Notes: generated from the letters alone by a model not told the origin. DNA of 64,000 nt from Mesorhizobium loti (GCF_001510895.1 NZ_LPWA01000105.1:1-64000); one strand, 5' to 3'. Positions 18,890-28,401 are shown, numbered from the stretch's first letter. Numbers and translations are program-made.

Positions 18890-19177
18890 TCAGCGCTCCC
18901 AGACGGGCCTGCTGGCCATACGCGCACGAAGTTCTTCGGACGGCGTATTCGGGGCATCAAGTAGATCAATGAATTTTTCATGCGCGTCTGCACCGAGAAA
19001 GAAGGCACGCTGATCGAGAATGATTACCTCGGCCAGCCTACGGGCGCTGTCCAGCATGAACTCCGACAGTTTCTGGCCGCGTAAATTCGCGGCGCGGCAA
19101 AGCATAGCCTTCGTCTCCGCCGACGCTCGAATCTGAATCACATCGTCCTTTCGCGCCGCATCCTTACGAGGTCTCAT
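18890..19177 (-). CDS. DUF1778 (TacA-like) antitoxin, apparently orphan
   Basis: The 95-residue protein has the ribbon-helix-helix pattern of DUF1778 antitoxins (VIQIRASAETKAMLCRAA, then LRGQKLSEFMLDSARRLAE) and a C-terminal arm that would neutralise a toxin (FFLGADAHEKFIDLLDAP). Such antitoxins normally precede a GNAT acetyltransferase toxin. None is present: the next gene is nitronate monooxygenase, and the 100-base gap encodes no acetyltransferase. The start codon overlaps the LacI stop (ATGA). It may now serve as a DNA-binding co-regulator. Confidence 0.75.
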   Translation of the reverse strand: MRPRKDAARKDDVIQIRASAETKAMLCRAANLRGQKLSEFMLDSARRLAEVIILDQRAFFLGADAHEKFIDLLDAPNTPSEELRARMASRPVWER

Positions 19178-20289
19178 CCTGCCGCTCCCTTCACCCTCGC
19201 CACGCTCTCCCTTTCCACCAGCGGGCATTCCAGCTTAGTGATCGGGTAGCGCCCGCGGCCGGGCGTCGGCGGCGTCTCCAGCTGCTCGATCGCCCATTGG
19301 CCCATCGCCAGATGCGGCAGGATCGATGTCGTCAGCGGCGGGAAGAGGTGGCGGGCGATCTCTTCGTCGTCATAGCCGACGACGGAAATGTCCTCAGGGA
19401 TATGCAAGCCAGCTTCCTTCAGCGCCTCGTAGCAGCCGATCGCCGTGCGGTCGTTCTGGCAGAAGATGGCGGTCGGGCGGTCGTTGAGCGCGAGCAACCT
19501 GACGGTTGCCGCGTAGCCGGCGCTGGCCGACCAGTCGCCCTCGACCACCAGCTCGGGATCGAACGGAATGTCGGCGGTGGCAAGCGCCCGGCGATAGCCT
19601 TTCAGCCGATCTTGCGCAGCCTGCATCCACGGCTCGCCGGTGATGGTGGCGATGCGGCGGTGGCCGTGGCTGATCAGGTGGCGGGTCGCGCTCTGGCCGC
19701 CGGCGATTTCGGAGGGCACCACGGCTGGGAAGGCGTAGTCGGCGGTATAGCAGTTGAGCAGGATGACCGGGATATCGAGGCTGTAGAGGAATTCGGGCGC
19801 CGTGATCTCGCGGGTGAAGATGGTCATGTAGATCAATGCCGAGATGCCGCGGCGCGTCAGCGCTGAAATAGCGCGCGGCTCCATCACCGCATCGCCCAAG
19901 GTCTGCGCCACCAGGAGCACGTTGCCGGCGTTCCACGAAGCCTGGCGCGCGCCCTCGATGGCGACCACCGCCTCGGGGCTGGTGGCGAGCTGGTCGACGG
20001 CAAAGCCGATGACCCCATCCAGACCTTCGAAGGGCATGACGGGCGGGCGGAGCGCCGAAAAGACCGGCGGCGAGTAGCCAAGCGCCCGCGCCGCCTCGAT
20101 CACCCGGTCGCGTGTCTGCTGCGACAGCCTGATGCCTGGCGAATTGTTGAGCACGAAGGAGACCGTCGCCTGCGAGCAGCCGGCGGCCCGCGCGATGTCG
20201 GTCATGGTGACGCGGCCTTTGGGCTTGGCGGACAGCTTGCGGCGCCTGGAGGTTTCCTGGGGATCGCGCAATTCCGTCGGTTCGCTCAT
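19174..20289 (-). CDS. LacI family transcriptional regulator
   Basis: The 371-residue regulator has an N-terminal LacI helix-turn-helix and hinge (VTMTDIARAAGCSQATVSFVLNNSPGIRLS, about 27-56) and a periplasmic-binding-like effector domain ending in ISVVGYDDEEIARHLFPPLTT. ATG 20289 is preferred because GGAAA precedes it at 7 bases; an upstream start lacks this. It is divergent from the ribose-class ABC importer, which it probably represses. The inducer cannot be told from sequence. Confidence 0.92.
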   Translation of the reverse strand: MSEPTELRDPQETSRRRKLSAKPKGRVTMTDIARAAGCSQATVSFVLNNSPGIRLSQQTRDRVIEAARALGYSPPVFSALRPPVMPFEGLDGVIGFAVDQLATSPEAVVAIEGARQASWNAGNVLLVAQTLGDAVMEPRAISALTRRGISALIYMTIFTREITAPEFLYSLDIPVILLNCYTADYAFPAVVPSEIAGGQSATRHLISHGHRRIATITGEPWMQAAQDRLKGYRRALATADIPFDPELVVEGDWSASAGYAATVRLLALNDRPTAIFCQNDRTAIGCYEALKEAGLHIPEDISVVGYDDEEIARHLFPPLTTSILPHLAMGQWAIEQLETPPTPGRGRYPITKLECPLVERESVARVKGAAG

Positions 20290-20907
20290 GGTCGTTTCCA
20301 AATCCTGCCGGCTGTCAGGCAAAGGCCGGCGGCAACGGCAAGATGGTCAAGTTCGGCGCATTTATCGGAAACGCGCTCGATTTATAACTATTATCAAGCG
20401 CGACATCTTCCTCGCCAGCCACTCCGTCTGTCAACGAAAAACAGTGGGCCGACACCAGGAACCCGGCAAATTTCCAAGGAATTCAGCACTAGTGGCGAAG
20501 CCTGCCGCGGCTTGCGCCCCTCTCTCCCCTCGGACGCTCCCGGCAAAGGTCTCCTCCGTGGCCGATGCGCTCGTTCCAGCCTCATAACTAATACTATTTA
20601 CTAATAGCTGTAAGCGTTCTACTGTCAACTTGTCGCGACCGGGCGGGGACTTTCCGGCTGGTGGCGGCAAGTGGGAGGGACGCGCATCGACTGGCCGGCC
20701 GGCCACCGGAAGAGGATTGCCTCACTCTCACGAAAATGTCAGACAAATCGGACTATTTACGAACGCCAAATGAGTGTCTAGTGTCTCGGTCGCGGCTGGA
20801 TTGGCGCCGTTCTTAAGTTGCCAGACCTTGGGCAAGCCCCGTGAGGAGGAGGGCGTCCGGGCCGCAGCCGAGACATCAGCGATGAGTTTCAAAAGGGAGG
20901 TTGAACC
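20290..20907. other. Divergent promoter region between lacI-type gene and sugar importer
   Basis: No convincing gene is seen in these 618 bases. AT-rich patches at 20376-20400 and 20583-20610 stand out, as does a near-palindrome AAACGCTCGATTT at 20369-20381 with a LacI-like CG-centred half-site layout. ACTATTTAC occurs twice, near 20594 and 20752. These are weak operator or promoter candidates. GGGAGG at 20896 serves the binding-protein start. Confidence 0.4.
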
Positions 20908-21870
20908 ATGAAATCCATGATCCGTAACGCATCCGTAGCCGCGGCAGCTCTGCTGCTCGGTCTGTCGGCCAGCGCCACCGTGCGCGCCGACGACAAGCCG
21001 ACGCTGGCCTTCGTCGTCAACGGCGCGTCAGACTTCTGGAAGGCGGCGGAAGCCGGCGTGAAGAAGGCGCAGGGCGAACTGCCCGACTACACTCTCGAGC
21101 TGAAGTATCCGGAGCAGTCGTCGGTCGCCATCCAGCAACGCCTGATGGACGATCTGGTGACGGCGGGCGTCAAGGGCATCATGGTCTCCGCGGTCGATCC
21201 CAAGACCTCGACCGACGGGCTGAACAAGATCGCCTCCGAAACGGCGCTGTTCACCACCGATAGCGACGCCCCGCAGACCAAGCGCGTCGCCTATATCGGC
21301 TCGTCCAACGTCGATGCCGGCAAGCAGGCGGCCGAGATCGCCAAGAAGGCGATGCCGGACGGCGGCAAGTGCCTGGGCTTCGTCGGCCTGCTCGGCGCCG
21401 ACAACGCCAAGGAGCGCATCCAGGGCATGAAGGACGGGCTCGCCGGCAGCAAGATCGAGCTGGTCGACGTGCGCGGCGACGACATCGACCAGGCGCGCGC
21501 CAAGAAGAACGTCGAGGACGCGCTGGTCGCCAGCCCCGACATCACCTGCATGGTCGGTTTCTATTCCTACAACACGCCGCGCATCTATGAAGCGCTGCGC
21601 GACGCCGGCAAGCTGGGCTCGATCACCGTCGTCGGCTTCGACGACGATCCGATCACGCTGGGCGGCGTCAAGGAAGGCACGGTTGCCGCAACCGTCGTTC
21701 AGCAGCCGTTCGAATGGGCCTATCAGGGCATGAAGCTGATGGCTTCCTACCTCAAGGGCGACAAGTCGGGCATTCCGGAGAACGGCCTGATCATCGTGCC
21801 GACCAAGATCATCGGCAAGGACGATGTCGATGCCTATGCCGCCAATTTGAAGGCGATGGCCGGCAAGTAG
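20908..21870 (+). CDS. Sugar ABC transporter substrate-binding protein (ribose class)
   Basis: This is a 320-residue periplasmic protein with a Sec signal peptide (ASVAAAALLLGLSASATVRADD, cleaved near residue 27). The mature part is of the Peripla_BP_4 class used by CUT2 importers for ribose, xylose, inositol and related sugars. Seen segments include LAFVVNGASDFWKAAEAG, GIMVSAVDPKTS, CMVGFYSYNTPRIYEAL and ITVVGFDDDPITL. It is followed by a double-domain ATPase and a permease. Two strong hairpins lie between it and the ATPase, which probably favours higher expression of this component. Confidence 0.92.
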   Translation: MKSMIRNASVAAAALLLGLSASATVRADDKPTLAFVVNGASDFWKAAEAGVKKAQGELPDYTLELKYPEQSSVAIQQRLMDDLVTAGVKGIMVSAVDPKTSTDGLNKIASETALFTTDSDAPQTKRVAYIGSSNVDAGKQAAEIAKKAMPDGGKCLGFVGLLGADNAKERIQGMKDGLAGSKIELVDVRGDDIDQARAKKNVEDALVASPDITCMVGFYSYNTPRIYEALRDAGKLGSITVVGFDDDPITLGGVKEGTVAATVVQQPFEWAYQGMKLMASYLKGDKSGIPENGLIIVPTKIIGKDDVDAYAANLKAMAGK

Positions 21871-21888
21871 TCGACGAGCAGTTGCGCC

Positions 21889-21944
21889 GGCTCAAGGCTC
21901 GCCTTGAGCCGCGTCCGTATTGACGGGCCCGACGCGGCCCGTCA
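21889..21944 (+). terminator. Tandem hairpins after binding-protein gene
   Basis: GGCTCAAGGC at 21889-21898 pairs perfectly with GCCTTGAGCC at 21901-21910. A second perfect stem, TGACGGGCC and GGCCCGTCA, spans 21921-21944. No T-run follows, so they may act as RNA-stabilising or attenuating structures rather than full terminators. Confidence 0.6.
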
Positions 21945-22004
21945 GTCTGTGGCCCACCGGCTGCTGTCGAGCGTCATCAATTGTGGCGCGATGATCATGG
22001 CGTG

Positions 22005-23629
22005 ATGAACTACTCCGAGACATCCTTCGCTCAATCGACGGCCGCTCCGTTCCTGAGCCTCGAAGCCGTGCGCAAGACCTATCCTGGTGTCGTGGCGCTG
22101 GACGGGTTCTCCATGGAGGTCAGGCCGGGCGAAGTGATCGGCCTGGTCGGCGAAAACGGCGCCGGCAAATCGACGCTGATGAAGATTCTCGGCGGCGTGA
22201 CGCGGCCGGACAGCGGCACCGTCACCGTCGACGGCGTCGCGCATGACGGGCTGACCGTGGAAGCCAGCATCGGCTCCGGCATCGCCTTCGTGCACCAGGA
22301 ACTCAACCTGTTCGAAAATCTCGACGTCGCCGCCAACATCTTCTTCGGCCGCGAGCCGCTGAAGGCCGGGCTGCTGAGGCTGGTCGACCGCGCCAGGCTG
22401 CGCGAGATGGTGGCGCCATTGTTGAAGCGCGTCGGCGCCAATTTCTCCGCCGACGCGCCGGTCGCGTCGCTGTCGCTGGCGCAGCAGCAGATGGTCGAGA
22501 TCGCCAAGCGCTGTCAATCAGCGCGGCTGGTGATCCTCGACGAGCCGACCTCCAGCCTGCCGATCGCCGAGACCGAAAAGCTGCTCGACGTGATCAAGGG
22601 GCTGCGGGCGGAAGGCATCAGCGTCATCTTCATCTCGCACCGCCTGCATGAGGTCGAGCGCGTCGCCGACCGCGTCGTTGTGCTGCGCGACGGCATGCTT
22701 GCCGGCACGCTGCCCAAGAGCGAGATCGACCACGACCAGATGGTCAAGCTGATGATCGGGCGCATGCTGAAGGAGCGCGAGAAGGCGGCCGAAGCCGGGC
22801 GCGCGCCGGGCGGCGTCTCGCTCTCGGTCAGCGCGGTGCGCACCAGCGCCTATCCCGACCACCCGGTCGACCTGAAACTCAGGCGTGGCGAAATCCTCGG
22901 CCTTGCCGGTCTGGTTGGCTCCGGACGCACCGAGCTTGCGCGCGTTCTGTTCGGCATCGACGAGCGGCTCGGCGGCAGCGTCGCGCTGGACGGCAAAGCG
23001 CTCAATGTCGGATCGGCCGCCGATGCGGTGGCGAACGGCATCTTCCTCGTGCCGGAGGACCGCAAGCTCACCGGCATCCTGCTCGACCTGTCGATTGCCG
23101 AGAACATTTCGCTGCCCAACCTGCCGGCGCATGCGAAACATCAGCTGGTATCGGCCAGCGCCGAGCTCGCCACGGCCGAAAAGCAGAAGAAGGATCTCGG
23201 CATCAAGGCACCGTCGGTCCTGACCCGCACCGGCACGCTTTCGGGAGGCAACCAGCAGAAGGTGGTTCTAGCCAAATGGCTGGCGATGAACCCGAAGGTG
23301 ATGATCCTCGACGAGCCGACGCGCGGCATCGACATCGGCGCCAAGGCCGAGATCTACGGGCTGATGCGGTCGCTGGCGGACGCCGGCGTCGCGGTGCTGA
23401 TGATCTCCAGTGATATGGAGGAGGTGATCGGCGTCTCGGACCGCATCGCGGTCATGCATGAGGGACGGATCTCCGGCATTCTCGAGAAGGACGATTTCAG
23501 CCAGGAGAACGTGCTTTTGCTGGCGGTGGGCAAGAAGCCCGGTAGTTTTTTTGCCGCAGGTTCTGGTCGCAAAACCGCGGAACACTTTTGCGGAACCTGC
23601 TTTGGCAGGCCTTGGGAGAAGCGCAATGA
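22005..23629 (+). CDS. Sugar ABC transporter ATPase, double domain (RbsA type; 3' end disturbed)
   Basis: About 541 residues if one lost base is restored. Two nucleotide-binding domains are seen. The first has Walker A GLVGENGAGKSTLMK (about 48) and Walker B LVILDEPTSSLP; its signature region reads LSLAQQQMVEIAKR. The second has the degenerate P-loop GLAGLVGSGRTELAR (about 302), signature LSGGNQQKVVLAKWL and Walker B VMILDEPTRGID. This asymmetry is normal for RbsA-like ATPases. The natural end should fall near LLLAVGKKP (23535), but the frame runs on through a palindromic repeat. Adding one base near the seven-T run at about 23545 gives a TGA at 23627 that overlaps the permease start. Confidence 0.87.
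23556..23600. repeat. Palindromic repeat, family B variant
   Basis: GCAGGTTC at 23556-23563 faces GAACCTGC at 23593-23600. The inner sequence reads AAAACCGCGGAACACTTTTG, which resembles the inner part of the repeats at 27204 and 45688. It lies exactly between the ATPase and permease genes and appears to have displaced the ATPase stop codon. Confidence 0.6.
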
Positions 23630-24620
23630 GCAAAAAAGACCTCGGCCTGCTGGTGCTGATCCTGGTGGTCGGCGCGGTGGTGACGGCCATCAACCCGCGC
23701 TTCCTTTTGCCGATCAATCTTGCCAACACCTCCAACCTGATCGGCCTGTTCGGCATCCTCTCCATCGGCCAGGCCTTCGTCATCATCACCGGCGGCATCG
23801 AGCTCTCTGTGGGCTCGCTGGTGGCGCTGCTCGGCACGCTGTTCATCGACTTCATCGCCGTGCGCGAGATGGACTGGCCGCTGGCCTTCGTGCTGATCAT
23901 CGCGCTCGGCGCCATCATCGGCTTCGTGCATGGCTGGCTGATCACGCGGCTCAAGATGCAGCCTTTCGTGGTGACGCTGTGCGGCCTGTTGATCTATCGC
24001 GGCGTAGCGCGTTTCTACACCGCCGACGGCACGGCGGGCTTCGCCTTCGGCCAGAATTTCCCCGACCTCGAATTCCTGACCGCCGGGCGCTCCTACGGCG
24101 TGCCGAACAGCTTCATCGCGCTGATCGTGATTGCCATCGTCATGTGGGTGGTGCTGCACCGCTCGGTATTCGGACGCTACCTCTACGCCATCGGTAAGAA
24201 CGAGGAGGCGGCGAAATATTCGGGCATCCGCACCGGGCGCATCGTGATTGCCGCCTATGTCATCTGCGGCGTGCTGACGGCGCTGTCGGCGATCTATTTC
24301 GCCATGTACACGCGCTCGATCTCGCCCGCCAGCCACGGCCAGTTCTACGAGCTCTACGCGATCGCCGCGGCGGTGCTCGGCGGCTTCTCGCTGCGCGGCG
24401 GCGAAGGCTCGCTGGTCGGCGTGATCCTCGGCACCGTGCTGCTGCAGGAGCTGCAGAACCTGGTCAACCTGCTCGGCATCCCCTCCTCGCTCAACTTCGC
24501 GGTGATGGGCGGCGTCATCCTGATCGGCGTGCTGGTCGACCAGCAATGGGGCGTGTTCCGCGCCCGGCGCCGGATGCTGGAAGCGACGCGAAGGAACGTG
24601 GCCGGCGCGCGGCGGAGTAG
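23626..24620 (+). CDS. Sugar ABC transporter permease (RbsC type; 3' end frameshift likely)
   Basis: About 331 residues if one lost base near 24606 is restored, giving a TAG stop at 24618. Otherwise the frame runs to 24726 across the convergent phnN gene. It has eight to ten hydrophobic segments and the RbsC-type motifs GQAFVIITGGIELSVGSLVAL (about 45-65) and AVLGGFSLRGGEGSLVGVILG (about 255-275). It carries the transmembrane path for the ribose-class importer. ATG 23626 probably overlaps the ATPase stop. Confidence 0.87.
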
Positions 24621-24622
24621 AC

Positions 24623-25249
24623 TCAGATCTGGTCCGACAGATCAGAGAACGCCATCGCCTTGCGCAGCACCTCGGCGAAGCGCTCGCCGGCGATCTCCCT
24701 GGCGCCGCTGTTGTCGATCGAGGTGACATCCGGCCCGGAAAGCGTCACGCTGGTGCTGCGCGCCAAGCGGGCGAGCACTTCGCCGCGCGATTCACGGCCG
24801 CGCGCCGCCAGCCGCTCGGCGAGGATCTCGGGCGTGGCGGTGATCTCGACCACCGCCAGATTGGCGTAGCGCTCGCGCAGCGTCGGGATGACGGCGCGGG
24901 AGACATTCGCCACCACGACATGGCCATTGGCGACCGCCCAGTCGACATCGGCCGGCAAGCCGTAGCGCAGGCCATGCGCGTCCCAGCAGATGGCGAAGGC
25001 CCCGTCGGCCTCCGCCTCGGCGAAGGCTGCGTCGGCCAGCGTGTCGTGATCCTCGCTCGCGGAATCGCTTGGCCGGGTGATGACGCGGCGCACGAATTCG
25101 AGCCGCGTCTCGTCGGCAAAATGCGCCCTGGCATAGCCGATCAGCGTGTCCTTGCCGGCGCCGCTCGGGCCGACGACCGCGACGAAGACGCCGTTGCGGA
25201 TGGGAAGGGTTTCGGTGAGCTCGCGCTCGATCAACGCCGAAACCATCAT
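24623..25249 (-). CDS. phnN: Ribose 1,5-bisphosphate phosphokinase PhnN
   Basis: The 208-residue guanylate-kinase-like enzyme makes PRPP from ribose 1,5-bisphosphate in the C-P lyase route of phosphonate use. The P-loop VVGPSGAGKDTLI is at about 24-36. EFVRRVITRPSD and the DAHGLRYGLP segment are typical of PhnN. Two adjacent ATGs (25249, 25246) overlap the phnM stop. It follows phnM on the same strand. The core C-P lyase genes are not in the window. Confidence 0.92.
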   Translation of the reverse strand: MMVSALIERELTETLPIRNGVFVAVVGPSGAGKDTLIGYARAHFADETRLEFVRRVITRPSDSASEDHDTLADAAFAEAEADGAFAICWDAHGLRYGLPADVDWAVANGHVVVANVSRAVIPTLRERYANLAVVEITATPEILAERLAARGRESRGEVLARLARSTSVTLSGPDVTSIDNSGAREIAGERFAEVLRKAMAFSDLSDQI

Positions 25250-26384
25250 GCGACACGCTTGCCCTGGCGCCAGACGGTGCGCACGACCGGCACATGATCG
25301 TCGACGCGCACGCGCACCAGGTCGGCGCGCCGGCCCGGCTCGATGATGCCGCGATCGCTGAGGCCGACCGCTTCGGCCGGGTTCTTCGAAACCATGGCGA
25401 CCGCCTGCGGCAGCGAGATGCCTTCGACGACATCGCCGAGGAAGAAGGCCGACTGGATCAGGCTGAAGGGGATATAGTCGGACGACAGGATGTCGAGCAG
25501 GCCGTCGCTGGCAAGCGCCCTGGCCGAGACATTGCCGGAATGCGAGGCGCCGCGCATGACGTTGGGCGCGCCCATCAGCACGCCAAGGCCGGCCGCCTTC
25601 GAAGCCCTTGCCGCCTCCTCGGTGGTCGGGAACTCGGCGACGCGCACGCCCTGCGCAATCGCCTCGTCGACATGGCCGGCCGTCGCATCGTCATGGCTGG
25701 CAAGCACGATGCCGCGCTCCTGGCAGGCGGCGGAGATGAAGACGCGGTTCGGGCCGGAATTGCGGGCCGATTCCGCCATGCGCTTCTCGCAGATTTCTGG
25801 AAGTCGCGGTCGGTCAGCTTCAGCTTGCGCTGGTAGTAATAGGCATAGGTCTCGAGGTTGACGAACTGGCGCTGGCCCGGCGCATGGTCCATCAACGAGG
25901 CGAGCTTCACCCGGTCGTCGGTCTCGAAATTGGCGAAGGCCTCGAGGCAGTCCGGCGCCGAAACCTCGCAGCGCAGATGGATGAAATGGTCGGCCCTGAG
26001 CCGATCCTGGCGGACGCTGTCCTCGATGGCGTCGGCGAGCTTGCGCACGTCGTCGGACTTGAGGTCCGCGTCCTCGTCCATGCCGACGCGCAAGGCGTCA
26101 AGCACGGTGGTGATGCCGGCGGTCGCCACCTGGGCATCATGGGCGAGCACGGCGGCGATCGGGTTCCAACGCACTTTCGGACGCGGCGCGTAGTGGCCTT
26201 CGAGATGATCGGTGTGCAGCTCGACCAGACCCGGGATGACGTAGTCGCCGCCCATGTCCTCGCCGGCGCGGGTAGCGCCCGGCTCGATCGCGGCAATCAG
26301 GCCATCGCGCAGCAGCAACGAGCCGCCGACGATTTTGTCGGGCAGCACGATGCGGGCATTGGTGAGGACGGTTTCGGCGGTCAT
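25246..26384 (-). CDS. phnM: Ribose 1-methylphosphonate 5-triphosphate diphosphatase PhnM (one frameshift)
   Basis: About 379 residues after correction, the usual PhnM length. This amidohydrolase-fold metalloenzyme removes pyrophosphate from the 5'-triphosphate intermediate. The N-terminal strand ILTNAR-like segment and VIPGLVELHTDHLEGHYAPRP (metal-binding HTDH, about 50-70) are clear. The later metal histidine is in VLASHDDATAGH. The frame breaks near 25793: AAAATCTGC has become AAATCTGC, and one A restores the joint. It overlaps phnN by a few bases. Confidence 0.9.
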
Positions 26385-26426
26385 TTCAGCAGTCCTATTT
26401 CAAGCGATCGTTTTCGGGCGGTCAAA

Positions 26427-27134
26427 TCAGGCGGTTTTTCTGGCCGGGCGGCGGCCAAGCGCATGGTGGGAGAGCACCATGAAGGGGGCGCCCGGTTCGG
26501 TTTCGACAAACAGCGTCAGCGCATCCACCGGCACCGGGTGCCGCAGCACATCCGCGAACAGGCTGTCGATTGCTGCACGAAGACGCGGGCTTTCCTGTGG
26601 CCCGACGCGTCCGGACAACGTCATGTGGAAGCGGAACGTCTCGAAGACGTAAGGATAACCCCACTGGCACAGATTGCGAAATTCCTGCGGCTTCAGCGAG
26701 TCGGGGCTGCGCCGCTCGATCTCAGCCTCGGTCAGCGGCGCGCGGAAGCGGTCGAAGGCGCGCACGACATCGCCGGCGAAGCTGTTGAGCGGAGGCAGCG
26801 TCGCTTCCGGCACCAGCGCGAAAAAGCCGTCGATCTGGCCGACGACGAGGCGGGGAATGACGACCTGCGGTGTGACTTCGGCGAAATTGTCGAGCGCTTC
26901 GCGCAACGAGGCTTCCGTCTCGTTCGGCGCCAGCCCGAACGGTGCCTTCAGCGTCGCATGGAACCCATAGCGCCTTGCCGAGGCGGTATGGAACGCGACC
27001 TCCGCCGCCGACAGCTCACCCACCGCCTCGACCGGCCGCGTCGCCGCGCCGAACGGGTCGCGGCCAAGCCAATTGGCAGCGATGCGCGCCAGCGGCTCGT
27101 CCTGCCGTGGGGTGAAATAGATGGCATAACGCAT
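26427..27134 (-). CDS. DUF1045 phosphonate-operon protein (2H phosphoesterase-like)
   Basis: The 235-residue protein belongs to DUF1045 (a phosphonate-operon family). Two HxT motifs, FHATLKAP at about 58 and FHMTLSG at about 168, match the 2H phosphoesterase pattern. This suggests action on a cyclic phosphate such as the ribose 1,2-cyclic phosphate made by C-P lyase. It lies upstream of phnM, with 42 bases between them, and probably heads the transcript. The enzymatic activity is inferred from the motifs. Confidence 0.85.
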   Translation of the reverse strand: MRYAIYFTPRQDEPLARIAANWLGRDPFGAATRPVEAVGELSAAEVAFHTASARRYGFHATLKAPFGLAPNETEASLREALDNFAEVTPQVVIPRLVVGQIDGFFALVPEATLPPLNSFAGDVVRAFDRFRAPLTEAEIERRSPDSLKPQEFRNLCQWGYPYVFETFRFHMTLSGRVGPQESPRLRAAIDSLFADVLRHPVPVDALTLFVETEPGAPFMVLSHHALGRRPARKTA

Positions 27135-27149
27135 GAGAAAACCTCGTCG

Positions 27150-27188
27150 AAGTGCATCGCACCTCCAAGGTAGTGGTGCGACGCACTT
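27150..27188. repeat. Long hairpin upstream of the DUF1045-phnM-phnN unit
   Basis: AAGTGCATCGCACC at 27150-27163 pairs with GGTGCGACGCACTT at 27175-27188, with one mismatch and an 11-base loop. It begins 16 bases upstream of the DUF1045 start codon. It could be an operator or a leader hairpin. No matching copy was seen elsewhere in the window. Confidence 0.55.
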
Positions 27189-27203
27189 CTAGTCTTTGCT
27201 TTC

Positions 27204-27250
27204 TGCATGTCGTTATCCCAAAACCGCTGCGCACTTTTGGGCGACATGCA
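27204..27250. repeat. Palindromic repeat, family B
   Basis: TGCATGTCG at 27204 faces CGACATGCA ending at 27250, and CCCAAAA faces TTTTGGG inside. The same element occurs at 45688-45734. The inner AAAACCGCTGCGCACTTTT is shared with family A repeats. Confidence 0.75.
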
Positions 27251-27385
27251 TCCGTCCGCTGCCATAGGTGATTTCCATGACGGATTGACGAAGCTTTCGT
27301 GGGTTTTCGAAGGCAAGCAAGCCCAGGAGGTCCTTAGCCGACGATTTTTCGGTGCTGACCAACAAGTTGAGCGCGACGGAAAATC

Positions 27386-28198
27386 TCAGGCTTTCATCAG
27401 CCATTCGTGCTCTGCGGCGTTGTGGAATTTCCATGTCCGCTTCGGGCCGGCCATGACGTTGAGATAGTAGAGATCGTAGCCGTGACAGGCCGCGCAGGGG
27501 TGGTAGCCCTTGGGCACCAGGACGACGTCGCCGTCCTCGATTGCCATCGCCTCGTCGAGATCGCGCGCGCCATGCCTGTCGGCATCGGTATAGACGCGCT
27601 GGAAGGCAAAGCCCTGCGGCGGGTTGAGGCGGTGGTAATAGGTCTCCTCGAGATAGGATTCCGCGGGCAGATTGTCCCGGTCGTGCTTATGCGGCGGATA
27701 GCTCGAGGTGTGGCCGCCGGGCGTGATGACCTCGACCACCAGCAGCGAGTCGGCCGGCTTGCCCTCGGGCAGGATGTTGGTGACGTAGCGCGTGTTGGTG
27801 CCCTTGCCGCGCACCTCCTGGCCGAGATCGTCAGGCCCGATCACGCGAACTGGCAAGCCGCCGCCGAGGCCCGGCGCCGAGCAGACGGCGAGTTCCAGCT
27901 CGGTGTCCGCCGTCACCGACCAGTCGGAGCCCTCCGGCACATAGACCGACCAGGGCTTGCCCTCGAAGGGCGACATGCGCGCGCCGAGCAGGCCGAGATC
28001 CTTTCCGCCGGCTTTTGTCGTGCCCTTGCCGGTGACGAAGACCAGGCAGACTTCGCGATCGCCGGTCTGCCCGGATGCGCTCTGACCAGGTTTCAGCCGA
28101 TGCAGGTCGAAGCCGACATAGGTCCAGCCAGCGCTTTGCGGCGTGACGTGAGCGACGCGGCCGTGGCCCTTGTCGGCCTTGACGAGCAGTTTCGACAT
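27386..28198 (-). CDS. iolB: 5-deoxy-glucuronate isomerase IolB
   Basis: The 270-residue cupin enzyme converts 5-deoxy-D-glucuronate to 5-dehydro-2-deoxy-D-gluconate, the substrate of IolC. Cupin metal ligands are visible in SSYPPHKHDRDN (about 168-179) with a following Glu in ESYLEETYYHR, and a later His in VLVPKGYHPCAACHGYDLYYLNVMAG. Length is typical. It is the last gene of the iol group and is separated from iolE by a small DUF3329 gene. Confidence 0.95.
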   Translation of the reverse strand: MSKLLVKADKGHGRVAHVTPQSAGWTYVGFDLHRLKPGQSASGQTGDREVCLVFVTGKGTTKAGGKDLGLLGARMSPFEGKPWSVYVPEGSDWSVTADTELELAVCSAPGLGGGLPVRVIGPDDLGQEVRGKGTNTRYVTNILPEGKPADSLLVVEVITPGGHTSSYPPHKHDRDNLPAESYLEETYYHRLNPPQGFAFQRVYTDADRHGARDLDEAMAIEDGDVVLVPKGYHPCAACHGYDLYYLNVMAGPKRTWKFHNAAEHEWLMKA

Positions 28199-28401
28199 TT
28201 TTGTCTCCCTAATTCCTCGACATTGGCTTTGATGGATTGCAGGCCATCCAACTTCGTCATCCTAGGGCGAAGCAGGAGCGAAGCTCCGTCGCGGAGACCC
28301 TAGGATGACGAAGCGAGAGGCGTTCCGGCAAATCGCCAACGCATGCGATCCGTCACGCACGCAGTATCCGATAAACAAAAATTCCCGCGCCATGGACCGC
28401 T

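Noticed and set aside
20431..20706. 91-residue minus-strand frame in the lacI-importer gap
   Set aside because: Low hydrophobic order, no start site, and it lies where divergent promoters are expected.
21981..24197. A 738-residue ATPase with a long C-terminal extension
   Set aside because: The extension is the permease gene read out of frame and is rich in Arg and Pro like other shadow frames.
23497..24729. Long minus-strand frame opposite the sugar permease
   Set aside because: It is highly charged low-complexity sequence complementary to clear permease helices.
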